Part shown: in pieces, positions 28,140 to 37,129 of the stretch
Position numbering within the stretch: position 1 is the first letter of the stretch
Layout of the letters: each line of letters opens with the position of its first letter
Assembly (NCBI RefSeq): GCF_034119865.1
Contig: NZ_CP139421.1
Span: 4,256,501-4,320,500, forward strand
Source: Algoriphagus sp. NG3
Lineage (GTDB): Bacteria; Bacteroidota; Bacteroidia; Cytophagales; Cyclobacteriaceae
Direction: 5' to 3'
DNA length: 64,000 nucleotides
The notes under the pieces: model-generated
What the model saw: the letters and a program-made list of their open reading frames with translations, nothing else
What the model was told of the DNA's origin: nothing
Databases searched by the model: none
Program-made: the position numbers and the translations under genes

Positions 28140-28322
28140 TTATTGCTCTATTGATTTCGCTACAAAAGAAGTGATCTCATTTTCCTCTAATTCGATCCGA
28201 ATATCAATTGGATTGCAACAAACTTCACAATCTTCTATGTAATGTTGCGAAGGAAGAGAAGGGTCAATTAATATCGATATCTCAGCCAAACAGTATGGAC
28301 ATGGGAAGAAGTGTTCAAGCAT
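28140..28322 (-). CDS. CPXCG-motif cysteine-rich small protein
   Basis: A 60-residue protein matching the Cys-rich CPXCG family: the motif CPYC lies at residues 8-11 and the second cysteine group is EDCEVCCNP (about 32-38), a likely one-zinc ribbon, followed by an acidic segment. The function of the family is unknown. It is convergent with the previous gene with a 1-bp gap. Confidence 0.8.
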   Translation of the reverse strand: MLEHFFPCPYCLAEISILIDPSLPSQHYIEDCEVCCNPIDIRIELEENEITSFVAKSIEQ

Positions 28323-28354
28323 ATCGGAAGTTAACCAATTAGAGCATTCTATTC

Positions 28355-28450
28355 AACTGACGGTATTTGCATTAATTCCGTCACCTAACTGACTCTATTT
28401 ACATTAATCCCGTCAACTAACTGACGGTATTTACATTAATTCCGTCAGTT
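28355..28450. repeat. Three 32-bp tandem repeats, each an imperfect palindrome
   Basis: Units lie at 28355-28386, 28387-28418 and 28419-28450. Each begins AACTGAC, has a TATTT(A/G)CATTAAT core and ends in CCGTCA plus two to three bases. The third unit has complementary CTGACGG / CCGTCAG ends, the first GACGG / CCGTC, and the second is degraded on the left (GACTC). The array lies in the gap between the CPXCG gene and the DUF4143 ATPase gene, 59 bases before the GTG start of the latter. It has no spacers, so it is not CRISPR. Confidence 0.85.
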
Positions 28451-28508
28451 GACTTTTTAATTTATCAGAAAACAACTTACTTTATGCTGTATTTCAATAA
28501 GATAGACA

Positions 28509-29651
28509 GTGCAAAACATCCCCAGAGCATTATGCGTCGATTTTGATCGGAAACTCATATCAAATAAGGTATTGATGATCCTTGGCCCCAGAAGGTCTGG
28601 GAAAACCGCGCTTGTACGGCAATTTACCAAGGATGTCGATCCTCAACAAAGCCTGATCCTCAATGGAGAAGATGTGTTGGATGCTGCACTTTTGCAAGAA
28701 AGATCAGTGGCGAACTACAGTCGTCTGCTGGCAGGAAAAACGCTGCTTGTCATCGACGAGGCTCAGCACATTCCTGATATTGGTATGATACTAAAGTTGA
28801 TCGTCGATAGCATAGACGGTATCCGGGTGATTGCTACCGGTTCTTCTTCTTTTGATATGCATCAGCAAGTAGGAGAACCATTGGTGGGGAGAAAAAACAC
28901 TTTATTCCTTTATCCTTTGGCACAAATGGAATTTGCCCAAGTGGAAGATTTCAAAACTACACTGGAAAAACGCGAAGAACGTCTGATATTCGGAGGCTAC
29001 CCAGAACTGACCCGCTATCCTGACTGGAAAGACAAGGAAGATTACCTCTACCAGATCATGAATGATTACCTGCTAAAGGATATTTTGATGGTAGATGGGG
29101 TGAAAAATTCCGATAAACTCTATTCTTTGCTCCGATTGGTGGCATTCCAGGTGGGAAAGGAAGTTTCGCTGGAAGAACTCGGCAAGCAACTCGGCATGTC
29201 CAAAAACACCGTGGAGCGCTATTTGGATCTGTTGGCCAAAGTATTCGTGGTCTTTAAAATCGGGGGATACAGCAGAAATCTCCGCAAAGAAATCGTAAAA
29301 AGCAGTCGCTGGTACTTCTTTGACAATGGAGTGCGAAATGCCATAATCCGGAATTTCAACCGACTTGACCTTCGGGCTGATGTGGGTGAACTTTGGGAAA
29401 ACTACCTGGCTGTGGAGCGGATGAAATTTCAGAATTACAGTCATATACGCTGCAATAACTATTTCTGGAGAACTTACGATCAGCAGGAAATCGACTGGGT
29501 GGAAGAAGAGGGAGATTCACTTCGGGCTTATGAATTCAAATACCAAAATAATAAGCCTCCTAAGGCTCCTGCCGCTTGGGCAAAAGCTTATACGGATGCC
29601 AGTTTTGAAACCATTCACACGGGGAATTATCTGGATTGGATCGGGGGATAA
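28509..29651 (+). CDS. AAA ATPase with DUF4143 domain
   Basis: A 380-residue predicted ATPase of the AAA_14/DUF4143 family (COG1373 type). It has a P-loop GPRRSGKTAL (residues 26-35), Walker B LLVIDEAQHIPDI (about 79-91), a sensor-like ATGSSSF, then a winged-helix segment (LEELGKQLGMSKNTVERYLDLLAKVFVVFKI) and a C-terminal nuclease-like DUF4143 region (FWRTYDQQEIDWVEEE, YEFKYQ). Family function is unsettled; members are scattered and often occur as isolated accessory genes. The start is GTG at 28509, directly after an in-frame stop; the next ATG would cut into the strand before the P-loop. Palindromic repeats lie just upstream. Confidence 0.85.
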   Translation: MQNIPRALCVDFDRKLISNKVLMILGPRRSGKTALVRQFTKDVDPQQSLILNGEDVLDAALLQERSVANYSRLLAGKTLLVIDEAQHIPDIGMILKLIVDSIDGIRVIATGSSSFDMHQQVGEPLVGRKNTLFLYPLAQMEFAQVEDFKTTLEKREERLIFGGYPELTRYPDWKDKEDYLYQIMNDYLLKDILMVDGVKNSDKLYSLLRLVAFQVGKEVSLEELGKQLGMSKNTVERYLDLLAKVFVVFKIGGYSRNLRKEIVKSSRWYFFDNGVRNAIIRNFNRLDLRADVGELWENYLAVERMKFQNYSHIRCNNYFWRTYDQQEIDWVEEEGDSLRAYEFKYQNNKPPKAPAAWAKAYTDASFETIHTGNYLDWIGG

Positions 29652-29658
29652 AACTCGT

Positions 29659-29693
29659 AAAAAAAAACCCTCGGAGAACACTCACTCCGAGGG
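29659..29693 (-). terminator. clpB terminator between convergent genes
   Basis: CCCTCGGAG / CTCCGAGGG, 9-bp perfect stem with an 8-base loop; on the minus strand it is followed by nine Ts. It lies 25 bases after the clpB stop and also just beyond the ATPase stop. Confidence 0.9.
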
Positions 29694-29718
29694 CTATAAA
29701 AATCAACCATCAACCTAA

Positions 29719-32337
29719 TTACACTTCTATTTCAGAATCTATGTTCTTGAAATAAACCTGATTATCAGCATCCAAGTCCACTAGTACAGCTGAGTCATTT
29801 TTGATATAACCAGATAGAATTTGCTTTGATAGCTCATTCAGTACCAATCGCTGCATGGTTCTTTTCAGCGGTCTAGCACCGAAATTCGCATCGAATCCCA
29901 TTTCTCCAAGGTAATCCAAGACTTCCTTAGTTGCTTCGATTTCGATTCCAGCTTCAGCCAATCGATGCTGGATTTCCTTCCATTGGATATCCACGATCTT
30001 ACGGATAATCTGCTTATTGAGCGGCTCAAACATAATAGTTTCATCTATTCTGTTCAAGAACTCAGGACGAACCGATTTTTTCAAGAGCTCATACACTTCC
30101 GCTTTCGTTTTCTCAAGCACCTCTTCTTTATTCCATCCTTCTATTTCAGCAAATCGCTCCTGGATCAGGTGCGAACCAATATTGGTTGTCAGAATGATGA
30201 TGGTATTCTTGAAATTCGCCACACGCCCTTTATTATCGGTCAAGCGGCCATCATCCAAGACTTGCAAGAGAATGTTGAACACATCAGGATGTGCTTTTTC
30301 AATCTCATCCAGCAAGATCACTGAGTAGGGCTTTCTTCGAACCGCCTCAGTCAATTGCCCTCCTTCATCATAGCCTACGTAGCCAGGAGGTGCTCCCACC
30401 AATCGGCTTACTGCATGTCTTTCTTGGTATTCAGACATATCGATCCGCACCATGGCATTTTCATCATTGAAGAGGTATTCCGCCAATGCTTTCGCAAGCT
30501 CAGTCTTACCTACTCCCGTAGTCCCCATAAATATAAAGCTACCGATCGGACGCTTCGGATCTTGCAACCCAGCGCGACTTCTGCGGACAGCATCAGACAG
30601 CGCAGTAATTGCCTCTTTTTGGCCAGCTACTCTCCTTCCAAGCTCATCTTCCAGGTGCAATAACTTTTCCCGCTCAGATTGAATCATTTTATTCATAGGA
30701 ATACCAGTCCACTTGGACACTACAGCTGCAATATCCTCCTGATCCACCTCCTCTTTTAGCAAAGGAGACCCTGCCTGCATCTCTGCCAACTGAGACTTGA
30801 AGGACTCCAGCCTTTGCTCGGCTTCACCGATCTTCCCATATCTGATCTCAGCAACTTTACCGAAATCTCCGGCCCTTTCGGCTTGCTCAGCTTCCAGCTT
30901 ATAATTATCAATCCGCTCTTTCTCACGCTGTATTCCGGTGATCACGGCTTTCTCACTTTCCCACTTGGCTTTTACACTGTCCCGCTTTTCAGCCAGCTCA
31001 GCCAGTTCTTTACTTAGGACTGTTTCTTTGTCTTTATTCTTTTCTCTGCGAATAGCCTCTCGCTCGATCTCCAACTGCATGATTCTACGATTAAGCTCAT
31101 CGAGTTCCTGAGGTAGGGAGTCAATTTCCATCCGCAATTTAGCCGCAGCCTCATCCATCAAGTCAATGGCTTTGTCGGGCAAGAAACGATCAGAAATGTA
31201 TCGCTGCGAAAGCTCAACTGCCGCAATCACCGCATCATCCTTGATCCGTACACCATGGTGCAATTCATACTTATCCTTGATCCCACGAAGAATGGAAATC
31301 GCATCAGCGGCATCTGGCTCATCGACAATGACAGCCTGGAATCGTCGTTCTAGCGCCTTATCTTTCTCTATGTATTTTTGATACTCTTTCAGAGTGGTGG
31401 CTCCGATCGCATGGAGTTCTCCTCGTGCCAAAGCCGGTTTTAATAAGTTTGCAGCATCCATGGCGCCTTCTCCACCTCCACCAGCTCCGATAAGGGTATG
31501 GATCTCATCTATAAAGAGAATGATCTCACCTTCAGCGTCGGTTACTTCTTTGATTACTGCTTTTAATCGCTCTTCGAATTCCCCCTTATACTTTGCTCCA
31601 GCCACCAGCAATCCCATATCAAGGGAAATTAAAGTCTTGGATTTAAGATTTTCAGGGACGTCGCCAGAAACGATTCTTTGAGCCAACCCTTCTACGATTG
31701 CAGTTTTACCCACACCGGGTTCACCCAATAGAATCGGGTTGTTTTTGGTTCTACGAGCTAGGATCTGAAGAACCCTACGGATCTCTTCATCCCGACCAAT
31801 CACAGGGTCAATTTTACCCTTTTTGGCCATCTCATTGAGGTTTTTGGAGTATTTTTCCAATGCCTGATATTTGCTTTCTGCGTTCGGGTCTGTCACTTTA
31901 TTTCCTTTTCTAAGTTCTTTTATCGCTTCGATCAAAGGCTTTTCGGAAATCCCCTGATCTTTTAGAATTTGTGCGGTAGCATCACCTGCAGCTAAAATCC
32001 CCAATAACAAATGTTCTACAGCCACATACTCATCTCCAAAGGTTTTGAGGTAGTCCTTTGCTTTGGTAAGCACTTGGTTGGAATAATTCGAAAGGTATGG
32101 CTGCTGTCCTCCGCTCACCCTGGGAAATTTTGCCAGTTGATCATCTACTTTCTGATTGATCAGCTGTTTGCTTGTCCCGAATTTCTTAAGAAGAAAGTCC
32201 GTCACATTCTCATCTTCTGAGAGTATCCCTTTCAATAAATGGGCAGGCTCTATTGCCGGTTGTCCTGCTCCAGAAGCAATCTCCAAAGCTTTTTGGATCG
32301 CCTCTTGGGATTTTATAGTGAATTGTTTGAAGTCCAT
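29719..32337 (-). CDS. clpB: ATP-dependent disaggregase ClpB
   Basis: ClpB is the hexameric Hsp100 chaperone that works with DnaK/DnaJ/GrpE to resolubilise aggregates. The 872-residue protein has an N-domain (1-145, [18 protein letters not shown]), AAA1 with Walker [14 protein letters not shown] and Walker [15 protein letters not shown], and the long coiled-coil M-domain that separates ClpB from ClpA (about 400-530, rich in [18 protein letters not shown] helices). AAA2 follows, with [14 protein letters not shown] and [14 protein letters not shown], then GARPLKR near the C-terminus. Length matches ClpB. It ends at a strong terminator. I saw no clear CIRCE element upstream. Confidence 0.98.
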   Translation of the reverse strand: MDFKQFTIKSQEAIQKALEIASGAGQPAIEPAHLLKGILSEDENVTDFLLKKFGTSKQLINQKVDDQLAKFPRVSGGQQPYLSNYSNQVLTKAKDYLKTFGDEYVAVEHLLLGILAAGDATAQILKDQGISEKPLIEAIKELRKGNKVTDPNAESKYQALEKYSKNLNEMAKKGKIDPVIGRDEEIRRVLQILARRTKNNPILLGEPGVGKTAIVEGLAQRIVSGDVPENLKSKTLISLDMGLLVAGAKYKGEFEERLKAVIKEVTDAEGEIILFIDEIHTLIGAGGGGEGAMDAANLLKPALARGELHAIGATTLKEYQKYIEKDKALERRFQAVIVDEPDAADAISILRGIKDKYELHHGVRIKDDAVIAAVELSQRYISDRFLPDKAIDLMDEAAAKLRMEIDSLPQELDELNRRIMQLEIEREAIRREKNKDKETVLSKELAELAEKRDSVKAKWESEKAVITGIQREKERIDNYKLEAEQAERAGDFGKVAEIRYGKIGEAEQRLESFKSQLAEMQAGSPLLKEEVDQEDIAAVVSKWTGIPMNKMIQSEREKLLHLEDELGRRVAGQKEAITALSDAVRRSRAGLQDPKRPIGSFIFMGTTGVGKTELAKALAEYLFNDENAMVRIDMSEYQERHAVSRLVGAPPGYVGYDEGGQLTEAVRRKPYSVILLDEIEKAHPDVFNILLQVLDDGRLTDNKGRVANFKNTIIILTTNIGSHLIQERFAEIEGWNKEEVLEKTKAEVYELLKKSVRPEFLNRIDETIMFEPLNKQIIRKIVDIQWKEIQHRLAEAGIEIEATKEVLDYLGEMGFDANFGARPLKRTMQRLVLNELSKQILSGYIKNDSAVLVDLDADNQVYFKNIDSEIEV

Positions 32338-32619
32338 AGTATAGTTGGTTATTAGTGGCGTTATAATTTACAAACCCGGACGAAGGGATTCAACTATTCG
32401 TCCTGCTTAAACCCTCTATGATCAAAACCACCTCCAATTACTTTTTTCGGTCAAAATGACTGTAAATCAACAGGCAACTCTTATGTAAGCAGAAAAATTG
32501 ACAGAATTATCTTCCGATTAATACCATTACACGACATAATGCCTGTTAAAATTTTGATTTTTTATATATTAGTTAATTCTTTTTCCCACTAGTCATTTCC
32601 GCTACTGATTTTTGTCAAA
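32338..32619. other. Divergent intergenic stretch between clpB and the ORF6N gene
   Basis: About 280 bp, AT-rich, presumably carrying the clpB promoter. I see no TAnnTTTG box at a suitable place, no heat-shock inverted repeat, no hairpin and no ORF. Confidence 0.4.
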
Positions 32620-32685
32620 ATGAATTAACTTACTACAGAAGAAAATATTCTAGAACTGATCCTCAAAATCCGCAATAAAAAATTA

Positions 32686-33129
32686 ATGTTAGATTCTGAT
32701 CTGGCGGAGATGTATGGTGTACCTACTAAACGACTCAATGAACAAGTAAAAAGAAACTCTGATCGTTTCCCCGAGGATTTTATGTTTCAATTAAAGGAGG
32801 ACGAATGGAGAAACTTGAAGTCGCAATTTGCGACCTCAAGATGGGGAGGCAGACGAACTCCTCCTTATGTATTTACCGAACAGGGAGTAGCGATGTTATC
32901 TTCCGTATTGAATAGTGCTCAAGCGATCCAGGTGAATATTTCTATTATGAGGATTTTTGTAAAAATGAGGGATTGGGCAATGAACTATTCTGATTTGCAG
33001 GACAAAATCCACGAACTGCAGCAATCTGAATCTGATCAAAATCACCACATTGCTAAAATCTACCAGATTATTGAGGAACTTTTAAAGCCTGCCTTAGGTG
33101 AAAGAAAAGCTATTGGATTTAAAAAGTAG
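32686..33129 (+). CDS. ORF6N-domain protein, N-terminus probably truncated by a stop
   Basis: A 147-residue ORF6N-domain protein, a putative DNA-binding module common in phage and accessory regions. The conserved block is MLDSDLAEMYGVPTKRLNEQ, then FPEDFMFQL, TPPYVFTEQGVAMLSSVL and a coiled C-terminal half (IHELQQSESDQ). Homologues normally carry 15-25 residues before MLDSDLAE. The same frame does continue upstream with family-like codons (ILELILKIRNKKL), and an ATG lies at 32620, but the third codon (32626-32628) is TAA. The listed start is therefore a restart, and the gene may be decaying. No phage genes lie nearby. Confidence 0.7.
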   Translation: MLDSDLAEMYGVPTKRLNEQVKRNSDRFPEDFMFQLKEDEWRNLKSQFATSRWGGRRTPPYVFTEQGVAMLSSVLNSAQAIQVNISIMRIFVKMRDWAMNYSDLQDKIHELQQSESDQNHHIAKIYQIIEELLKPALGERKAIGFKK

Positions 33130-33159
33130 AACCCTGCTTTCATCTAGAAAACAGGGTTC
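33129..33159 (-). terminator. Hairpin between the ORF6N and M19 genes
   Basis: GAACCCTG / CAGGGTTC 8-bp stem with an inner CTTTC/GAAA complement. The minus strand continues TACTTTTT, so it fits the end of the dipeptidase transcript better than the plus-strand gene, whose stop overlaps the left arm. Confidence 0.55.
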
Positions 33160-33183
33160 AAAGCAAATCCTGTGAATCAGCAG

Positions 33184-34440
33184 TTACTTTTGGCTCGCGG
33201 CATAATCCTCTACTGCCTGCCAAACTCTGAACACATTTTTATAGCATATTTTCTCAATCTCCTCTCTAGTATATCCTCTTTTCAATAGCTCCGCAAGAAG
33301 ATTAGGAAACATGGACACGTCCTTCAATCCGGTAGGCAAAGTGTCTCCTACTCCATCAAAATCAGAACCCAGTCCAACATAATCTATCCCAACTAGATCC
33401 TTCACATAATCAATATGATCCGCTACCCGCTGAACCGTTGGAAATGGATTATTGGCAGCTGCATATTCAGAAATGTATGCCTGGGCAGCAGAATCCCTTC
33501 TTGAAAGGTTATTTTCTGCAAGCCAATTCACTAGGTGTTCACGAACAGCTGTGCTGCCCGCAGCATAGGCAGAATCAATAAATGTCCCTCCAAAATTGAT
33601 CATCATCACCCCACCGTTCTTTGCCAGTGCCTGAATCAACTCGTCATTCATATTCCGCTCAAAACCTGGGGTAAAAGCCCTCACTGAGGAGTGGGAAGCT
33701 ATTGCAGGTGCTTTCGTAATTGCCAGAGCATCCTTAAAAGTCTCATCAGACACGTGCGACACATCCACCATAATCCCCACTCTATTCATCTCTGCCACGA
33801 CTTGCTCACCGTATTCGCTCAGACCATTGTAAAGCCTCACGGTATCATAACTACTGTCTCCGATCAAATTGGCCTTGCCATGTGTAAGCGTGATGTATCG
33901 AATGCCACGTCCGTGAAAATATTCCACATTGGAAATATCATCTTCCAGCGCCGATCCATTTTCCATCCCCATAGGCAGGGACACTTTGCCTTCGGCAAAA
34001 TTCTTCTCTACGTCAGCTGGACTATAGGCCATGGCAAATTTATCCGGAAAAGTCTCTGCCAATCGCTCCGTCATGAGTATCAGGGAGTCTGCCAGTGCCT
34101 TGGATGATCCAGGCGTCTGTTGAAGCCCAGCAGGAATATAGATTGACATGAAAGGCGCATCGAGACCACCTTCTTTGGATCGTGGGAAATCAAAATTGCC
34201 ATCCGGGGTACGAACTGATACGTCTAAGATTTCCCGCTGCAGAGTAAATCCACCTACCTTCATCCTGTAGGGCAAATCCACATGGCCATCTACAAGTATA
34301 GTCTCATGAGCAATCATCTTAGCAGCTTCCATCCTCTCCTCATCACTGAGAGTAGTATAATCTATAACTTTATCATCTCCCTGAGGAGCGCATGCAAAGA
34401 CGAGATTTGCTATAATAATTAGGAATAAATAGTTTCTCAT
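33184..34440 (-). CDS. Membrane dipeptidase family lipoprotein (M19)
   Basis: A 418-residue renal-dipeptidase family enzyme, a zinc dipeptidase of the amidohydrolase-like superfamily. The N-terminus MRNYLFLIIIANLVFACAPQ is a lipoprotein signal with lipobox VFAC (Cys17), so it is anchored in the periplasm or outer membrane. Metal and active-site motifs are VDGHVDLPYR (HxD), MENGSALEDD (bridging Glu), VDVSHVSDETF, IASHSSVRAF and GLGSDFDGVG. Length is normal. It is monocistronic with an AT-rich gap upstream. It probably hydrolyses dipeptides released by peptidases such as the DPP-IV enzyme; that link is inference. Confidence 0.93.
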   Translation of the reverse strand: MRNYLFLIIIANLVFACAPQGDDKVIDYTTLSDEERMEAAKMIAHETILVDGHVDLPYRMKVGGFTLQREILDVSVRTPDGNFDFPRSKEGGLDAPFMSIYIPAGLQQTPGSSKALADSLILMTERLAETFPDKFAMAYSPADVEKNFAEGKVSLPMGMENGSALEDDISNVEYFHGRGIRYITLTHGKANLIGDSSYDTVRLYNGLSEYGEQVVAEMNRVGIMVDVSHVSDETFKDALAITKAPAIASHSSVRAFTPGFERNMNDELIQALAKNGGVMMINFGGTFIDSAYAAGSTAVREHLVNWLAENNLSRRDSAAQAYISEYAAANNPFPTVQRVADHIDYVKDLVGIDYVGLGSDFDGVGDTLPTGLKDVSMFPNLLAELLKRGYTREEIEKICYKNVFRVWQAVEDYAASQK

Positions 34441-34763
34441 ATAAAGGGGTTTATATTTCAGGAAAGTTACACGTATTTATGTTAAGACCTCAGAAGAATC
34501 CATTAAAGGCATTTTTCAATGAAGAATGCTAAAACAATTAGAATTTTAAACCAGAAACTCAGTCTCTACCAAGTTACATGCAGTTTACATAGATTTTTTT
34601 AACCATAATTTTCTTAAAATGAAAAATACAAATCACCTTTCGGTATATCGCATTTATTTAGACCTTTATGAGAGAATAGTTAAAATGACCGGAGATTATT
34701 ACATCCTATTGACCAAGTCTGAATTAGTAAAACTCAATTTTTGAACATACAATCAACCAAACT
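34441..34763. other. Divergent intergenic stretch with a possible small ORF
   Basis: About 320 bp between the divergent M19 and beta-propeller lipoprotein genes. It is strongly AT-rich. The one ORF worth noting runs 34619-34744 and is listed separately. No hairpin, repeat or clear promoter box was found. Confidence 0.4.
34619..34744 (+). CDS. Possible small ORF (41 residues) ahead of the lipoprotein gene
   Basis: An ATG-started frame of 41 codons ending TGA 19 bases before the ATG of the next gene. The peptide starts MKNTNHLSVYRIYLDLYERI and ends in a basic-hydrophobic stretch (LVKLNF). It has no recognised domain or signal. In favour: a proper ATG, mixed amino-acid composition and the close upstream spacing expected of a leader or operon member. 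Against: its short length and the AT-rich context, where such frames arise by chance. Confidence 0.25.
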   Translation: MKNTNHLSVYRIYLDLYERIVKMTGDYYILLTKSELVKLNF

Positions 34764-35648
34764 ATGAAACATCAATCTAAATTAATGTTACTGGGATTAT
34801 CTACTACTTTGCTTTTTGCGCAGTGTAATCCACAAAAATCTAATGAAGGTAGTACGGAAGTAGTTCTCGTCGAGGAAGCAAAAACACCAACCTTAACCAA
34901 AATATGGGAAACTGATGCTGAATTGATCACAAATGAATCAGTATTATATGATGAATCCACTGGAAAAATCTACGTTTCCAATATTGAGGGGGAACCTTCA
35001 GGAAAAGATGGAAAAGGATCAATCTCCATTATAGATAAGGAAGGAACCATTGTCAATAAAGAATGGGTAAGCGGGTTGGATGCCCCTAAAGGAATGGGTT
35101 TAGCAAATGGAAACCTATATGTTACCGATATTGACCAACTCGTAGAAATCAATTTAGAGTCTGGTAAGATTTCCAAAAAATATCCAATAGAGGGGGCAGG
35201 TTTCTTGAACGATGTAGCTGCTTTTGAGAGCAAAGTGTATTTTACAGATATGAATACCGGCAAAATCCATTTGCTTGAAGGCGGAAAAACATCCACTGTA
35301 GCCGAAGGACATACTTCCATCAATGGCATTGCGGTAGACTCAGATGGATCAGTGTATGGACTGGACGGAGAAGGATTCAAAATGATTCATCTGGACGGCA
35401 CAGCTATGCTGATCAATAAAAATGTAACCGGAGGTGATGGCCTTATTATTCTTGGCGATGGAAATTACTTAGCTTCCCGCTGGGCAGGAGAGATTTATTT
35501 TATAGACAACGAAGGAGAAACCCTTCTTTTGGATACCAAAGCAGAAGAATCCAATACTGCTGATATTGGCTTTATCCCAAGCGAAAACATCGTACTGGTT
35601 CCAACTTTCTTCAAAAACAAAGTGGTAGCCTATAAGCTTGACTATTGA
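34764..35648 (+). CDS. SMP-30/gluconolactonase-like beta-propeller lipoprotein
   Basis: A 294-residue lipoprotein: signal MKHQSKLMLLGLSTTLLFAQC with lipobox FAQC (Cys21). The mature part shows repeated four-stranded blade motifs of the NHL/SMP-30 type: TNESVLYDESTGKIYVSNI, APKGMGLANGNLYVTD, FLNDVAAFESKVYFTDM, INGIAVDSDGSVYGLD. A similar spacing continues to the end (ENIVLVPTFFKNKVVAYKL). The substrate is unknown, and the family includes lactonases as well as binding proteins. It is followed by a run of G and a very long hairpin, so it ends a transcription unit. Confidence 0.8.
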   Translation: MKHQSKLMLLGLSTTLLFAQCNPQKSNEGSTEVVLVEEAKTPTLTKIWETDAELITNESVLYDESTGKIYVSNIEGEPSGKDGKGSISIIDKEGTIVNKEWVSGLDAPKGMGLANGNLYVTDIDQLVEINLESGKISKKYPIEGAGFLNDVAAFESKVYFTDMNTGKIHLLEGGKTSTVAEGHTSINGIAVDSDGSVYGLDGEGFKMIHLDGTAMLINKNVTGGDGLIILGDGNYLASRWAGEIYFIDNEGETLLLDTKAEESNTADIGFIPSENIVLVPTFFKNKVVAYKLDY

Positions 35649-35666
35649 TCCCGGGGGGGGGATATT

Positions 35667-35710
35667 CTACTATTGAAAAAGCCTCCCAACAGAGGCTTTT
35701 TCAATAGTAG
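35667..35710 (+). terminator. Long perfect hairpin, likely terminator
   Basis: A 19-bp perfect stem (35667-35685 with 35692-35710) and a 6-base loop. The inner part AAAAAGCCTC / GAGGCTTTTT is a standard terminator; the outer CTACTATTG / CAATAGTAG extends it unusually. It lies 19 bases after the lipoprotein stop. A G9 run (35653-35661) lies just before it. The remaining stretch to 35966 holds only a -7-like box. Confidence 0.8.
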
Positions 35711-35903
35711 TGAACCCAAGCTCCAAAATAAGCCTTATACTTATACATGGCTCTTATAGAAACCCAAGATGCCATCTCCGCCGTTTAGGATAGTATTAAC
35801 ACTTTCAAGTAAAAGAGTTAATTTCTTATTCTAAATTAGGACAGGTTTAAAATCTTCCCGTGACAGATAGTATAATTCTATCATTTATTCTCCCAATTGT
35901 AAG

Positions 35904-35911
35904 TAAATTTG
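35904..35911 (+). promoter_or_regulatory. Putative -7 box for the desaturase-like gene
   Basis: TAAATTTG matches TAnnTTTG, 55 bases before the ATG at 35967. No good -33 TTG lies at the normal distance. Confidence 0.35.
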
Positions 35912-35966
35912 TCCAAACTCAAAATCACCCCGAGAAAGAGCATATCCGGGCATAAATATATCAAAG

Positions 35967-36965
35967 ATGAAATCAGCTGAAATAGATTACGAACTAGAAA
36001 AGAACATCGAGGTCATTTCTCAATTAGATGATCTTGTAGGAGAGGCTGTAGATAATATTCTGGTAGATCCAGACAAATGTTGGCAACCTTCAGATTTCCT
36101 TCCCGATTTCGGAGATCCCGATATTCATGATGAAATCAAATTTCTTCAAAAAAGATCCGAAGGCATTCCAGATACGGTTCTGACGTCTTTGGTTGGAAAT
36201 ATGATCACAGAAGAAGCCCTGCCTAGTTACCAGACTTATTTCAATTTAATTCCCGGCATCAATTCTGAGCGAAGCCTATTGTCAGAATCCGGATGGGTAC
36301 GCTGGTCCAAATCCTGGACCGCTGAGGAAAACCGCCACGGCGATCTGTTGAATAAGTATCTCTACATGACTGGAAGGGTGGATATGAAGGCGGTAGAGCA
36401 GACAATCCATAGATTATTGATGAATGGTTTTGATCCTAATTCTGGAAATGACCCATATCAGGCAATCGTATATACTTCTTTTCAAGAAAGAGCAACAAAA
36501 ATTTCCCATGTCAACACCGGTAAACTGGCAGATATTGCAGGGGATCCAGTTTTGGGAAGAATCTGCAAGCAAATCGCAGGAGATGAAGCCAGGCATGAAA
36601 AAGCGTATAAAAGCTTTATGTCAGCAATCTTCGAAATCGACCCGAATGGGGCTATCATTGCTTTTGAAAAGCTGATGAGAAAGCAAATCGTGATGCCTGC
36701 CGTGCTGATGGGAAAAGGCGGATCCAACCCTTCGCTATTTACCCAGTTCTCTGAAGTAACTCAGAAAGTGGGGATTTATACAGGATGGGATTATGCCAGA
36801 ATCATTGATCACTTGGTAAGCCTATGGAAGATTGAAAGCCTGACTGGCCTGAATGATGTAGCTTCCAAAGCCCAGGATTATCTGGCAAAATTGGCTGAAA
36901 GGTATATGAGATTAGCTGATCGGATGAAAGCTCCAGAAGAGGTTAAACTTGCGTGGCTTAAATAG
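35967..36965 (+). CDS. Acyl-ACP desaturase family diiron protein
   Basis: A 332-residue ferritin-like diiron protein of the stearoyl-ACP desaturase family, soluble enzymes that introduce a double bond into acyl chains on acyl carrier protein. The two iron-binding pairs are visible: Glu82/83 (ITEEALPSY), EENRHG (Glu120/121, His124), Glu174 (SFQERAT) and DEARHEKAY (Glu207, His210). The EENRHG and DEARHE signatures are specific to this family. Length agrees with the plant and actinobacterial enzymes without a transit peptide. It has its own terminator and no neighbouring fatty-acid gene. The regiospecificity and electron donor cannot be read from sequence. Confidence 0.88.
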   Translation: MKSAEIDYELEKNIEVISQLDDLVGEAVDNILVDPDKCWQPSDFLPDFGDPDIHDEIKFLQKRSEGIPDTVLTSLVGNMITEEALPSYQTYFNLIPGINSERSLLSESGWVRWSKSWTAEENRHGDLLNKYLYMTGRVDMKAVEQTIHRLLMNGFDPNSGNDPYQAIVYTSFQERATKISHVNTGKLADIAGDPVLGRICKQIAGDEARHEKAYKSFMSAIFEIDPNGAIIAFEKLMRKQIVMPAVLMGKGGSNPSLFTQFSEVTQKVGIYTGWDYARIIDHLVSLWKIESLTGLNDVASKAQDYLAKLAERYMRLADRMKAPEEVKLAWLK

Positions 36966-36985
36966 CCTACAAATCATAATATTTT

Positions 36986-37015
36986 AAATCCTTTCCATTT
37001 CGGAAAGGATTTTTT
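36986..37015 (+). terminator. Terminator after the desaturase-like gene
   Basis: AAATCCTTTCC / GGAAAGGATTT, 11-bp stem, 5-base loop and a following T-run, 20 bases after the stop. Confidence 0.9.
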
Positions 37016-37129
37016 GGTTGTGGCTTGTATGTTTATCTTAGCTGCGACCTCCAATAGAATACGGGAACGTACCCGTCTGCAACATTTCTATTCCAGAAAC
37101 ATTCCCAACAACTGCCCGACCTTTAATTT

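Noticed and set aside
28355..28450. CRISPR-like array
   Set aside because: The 32-bp units abut without spacers, there are only three, and no cas gene is present.
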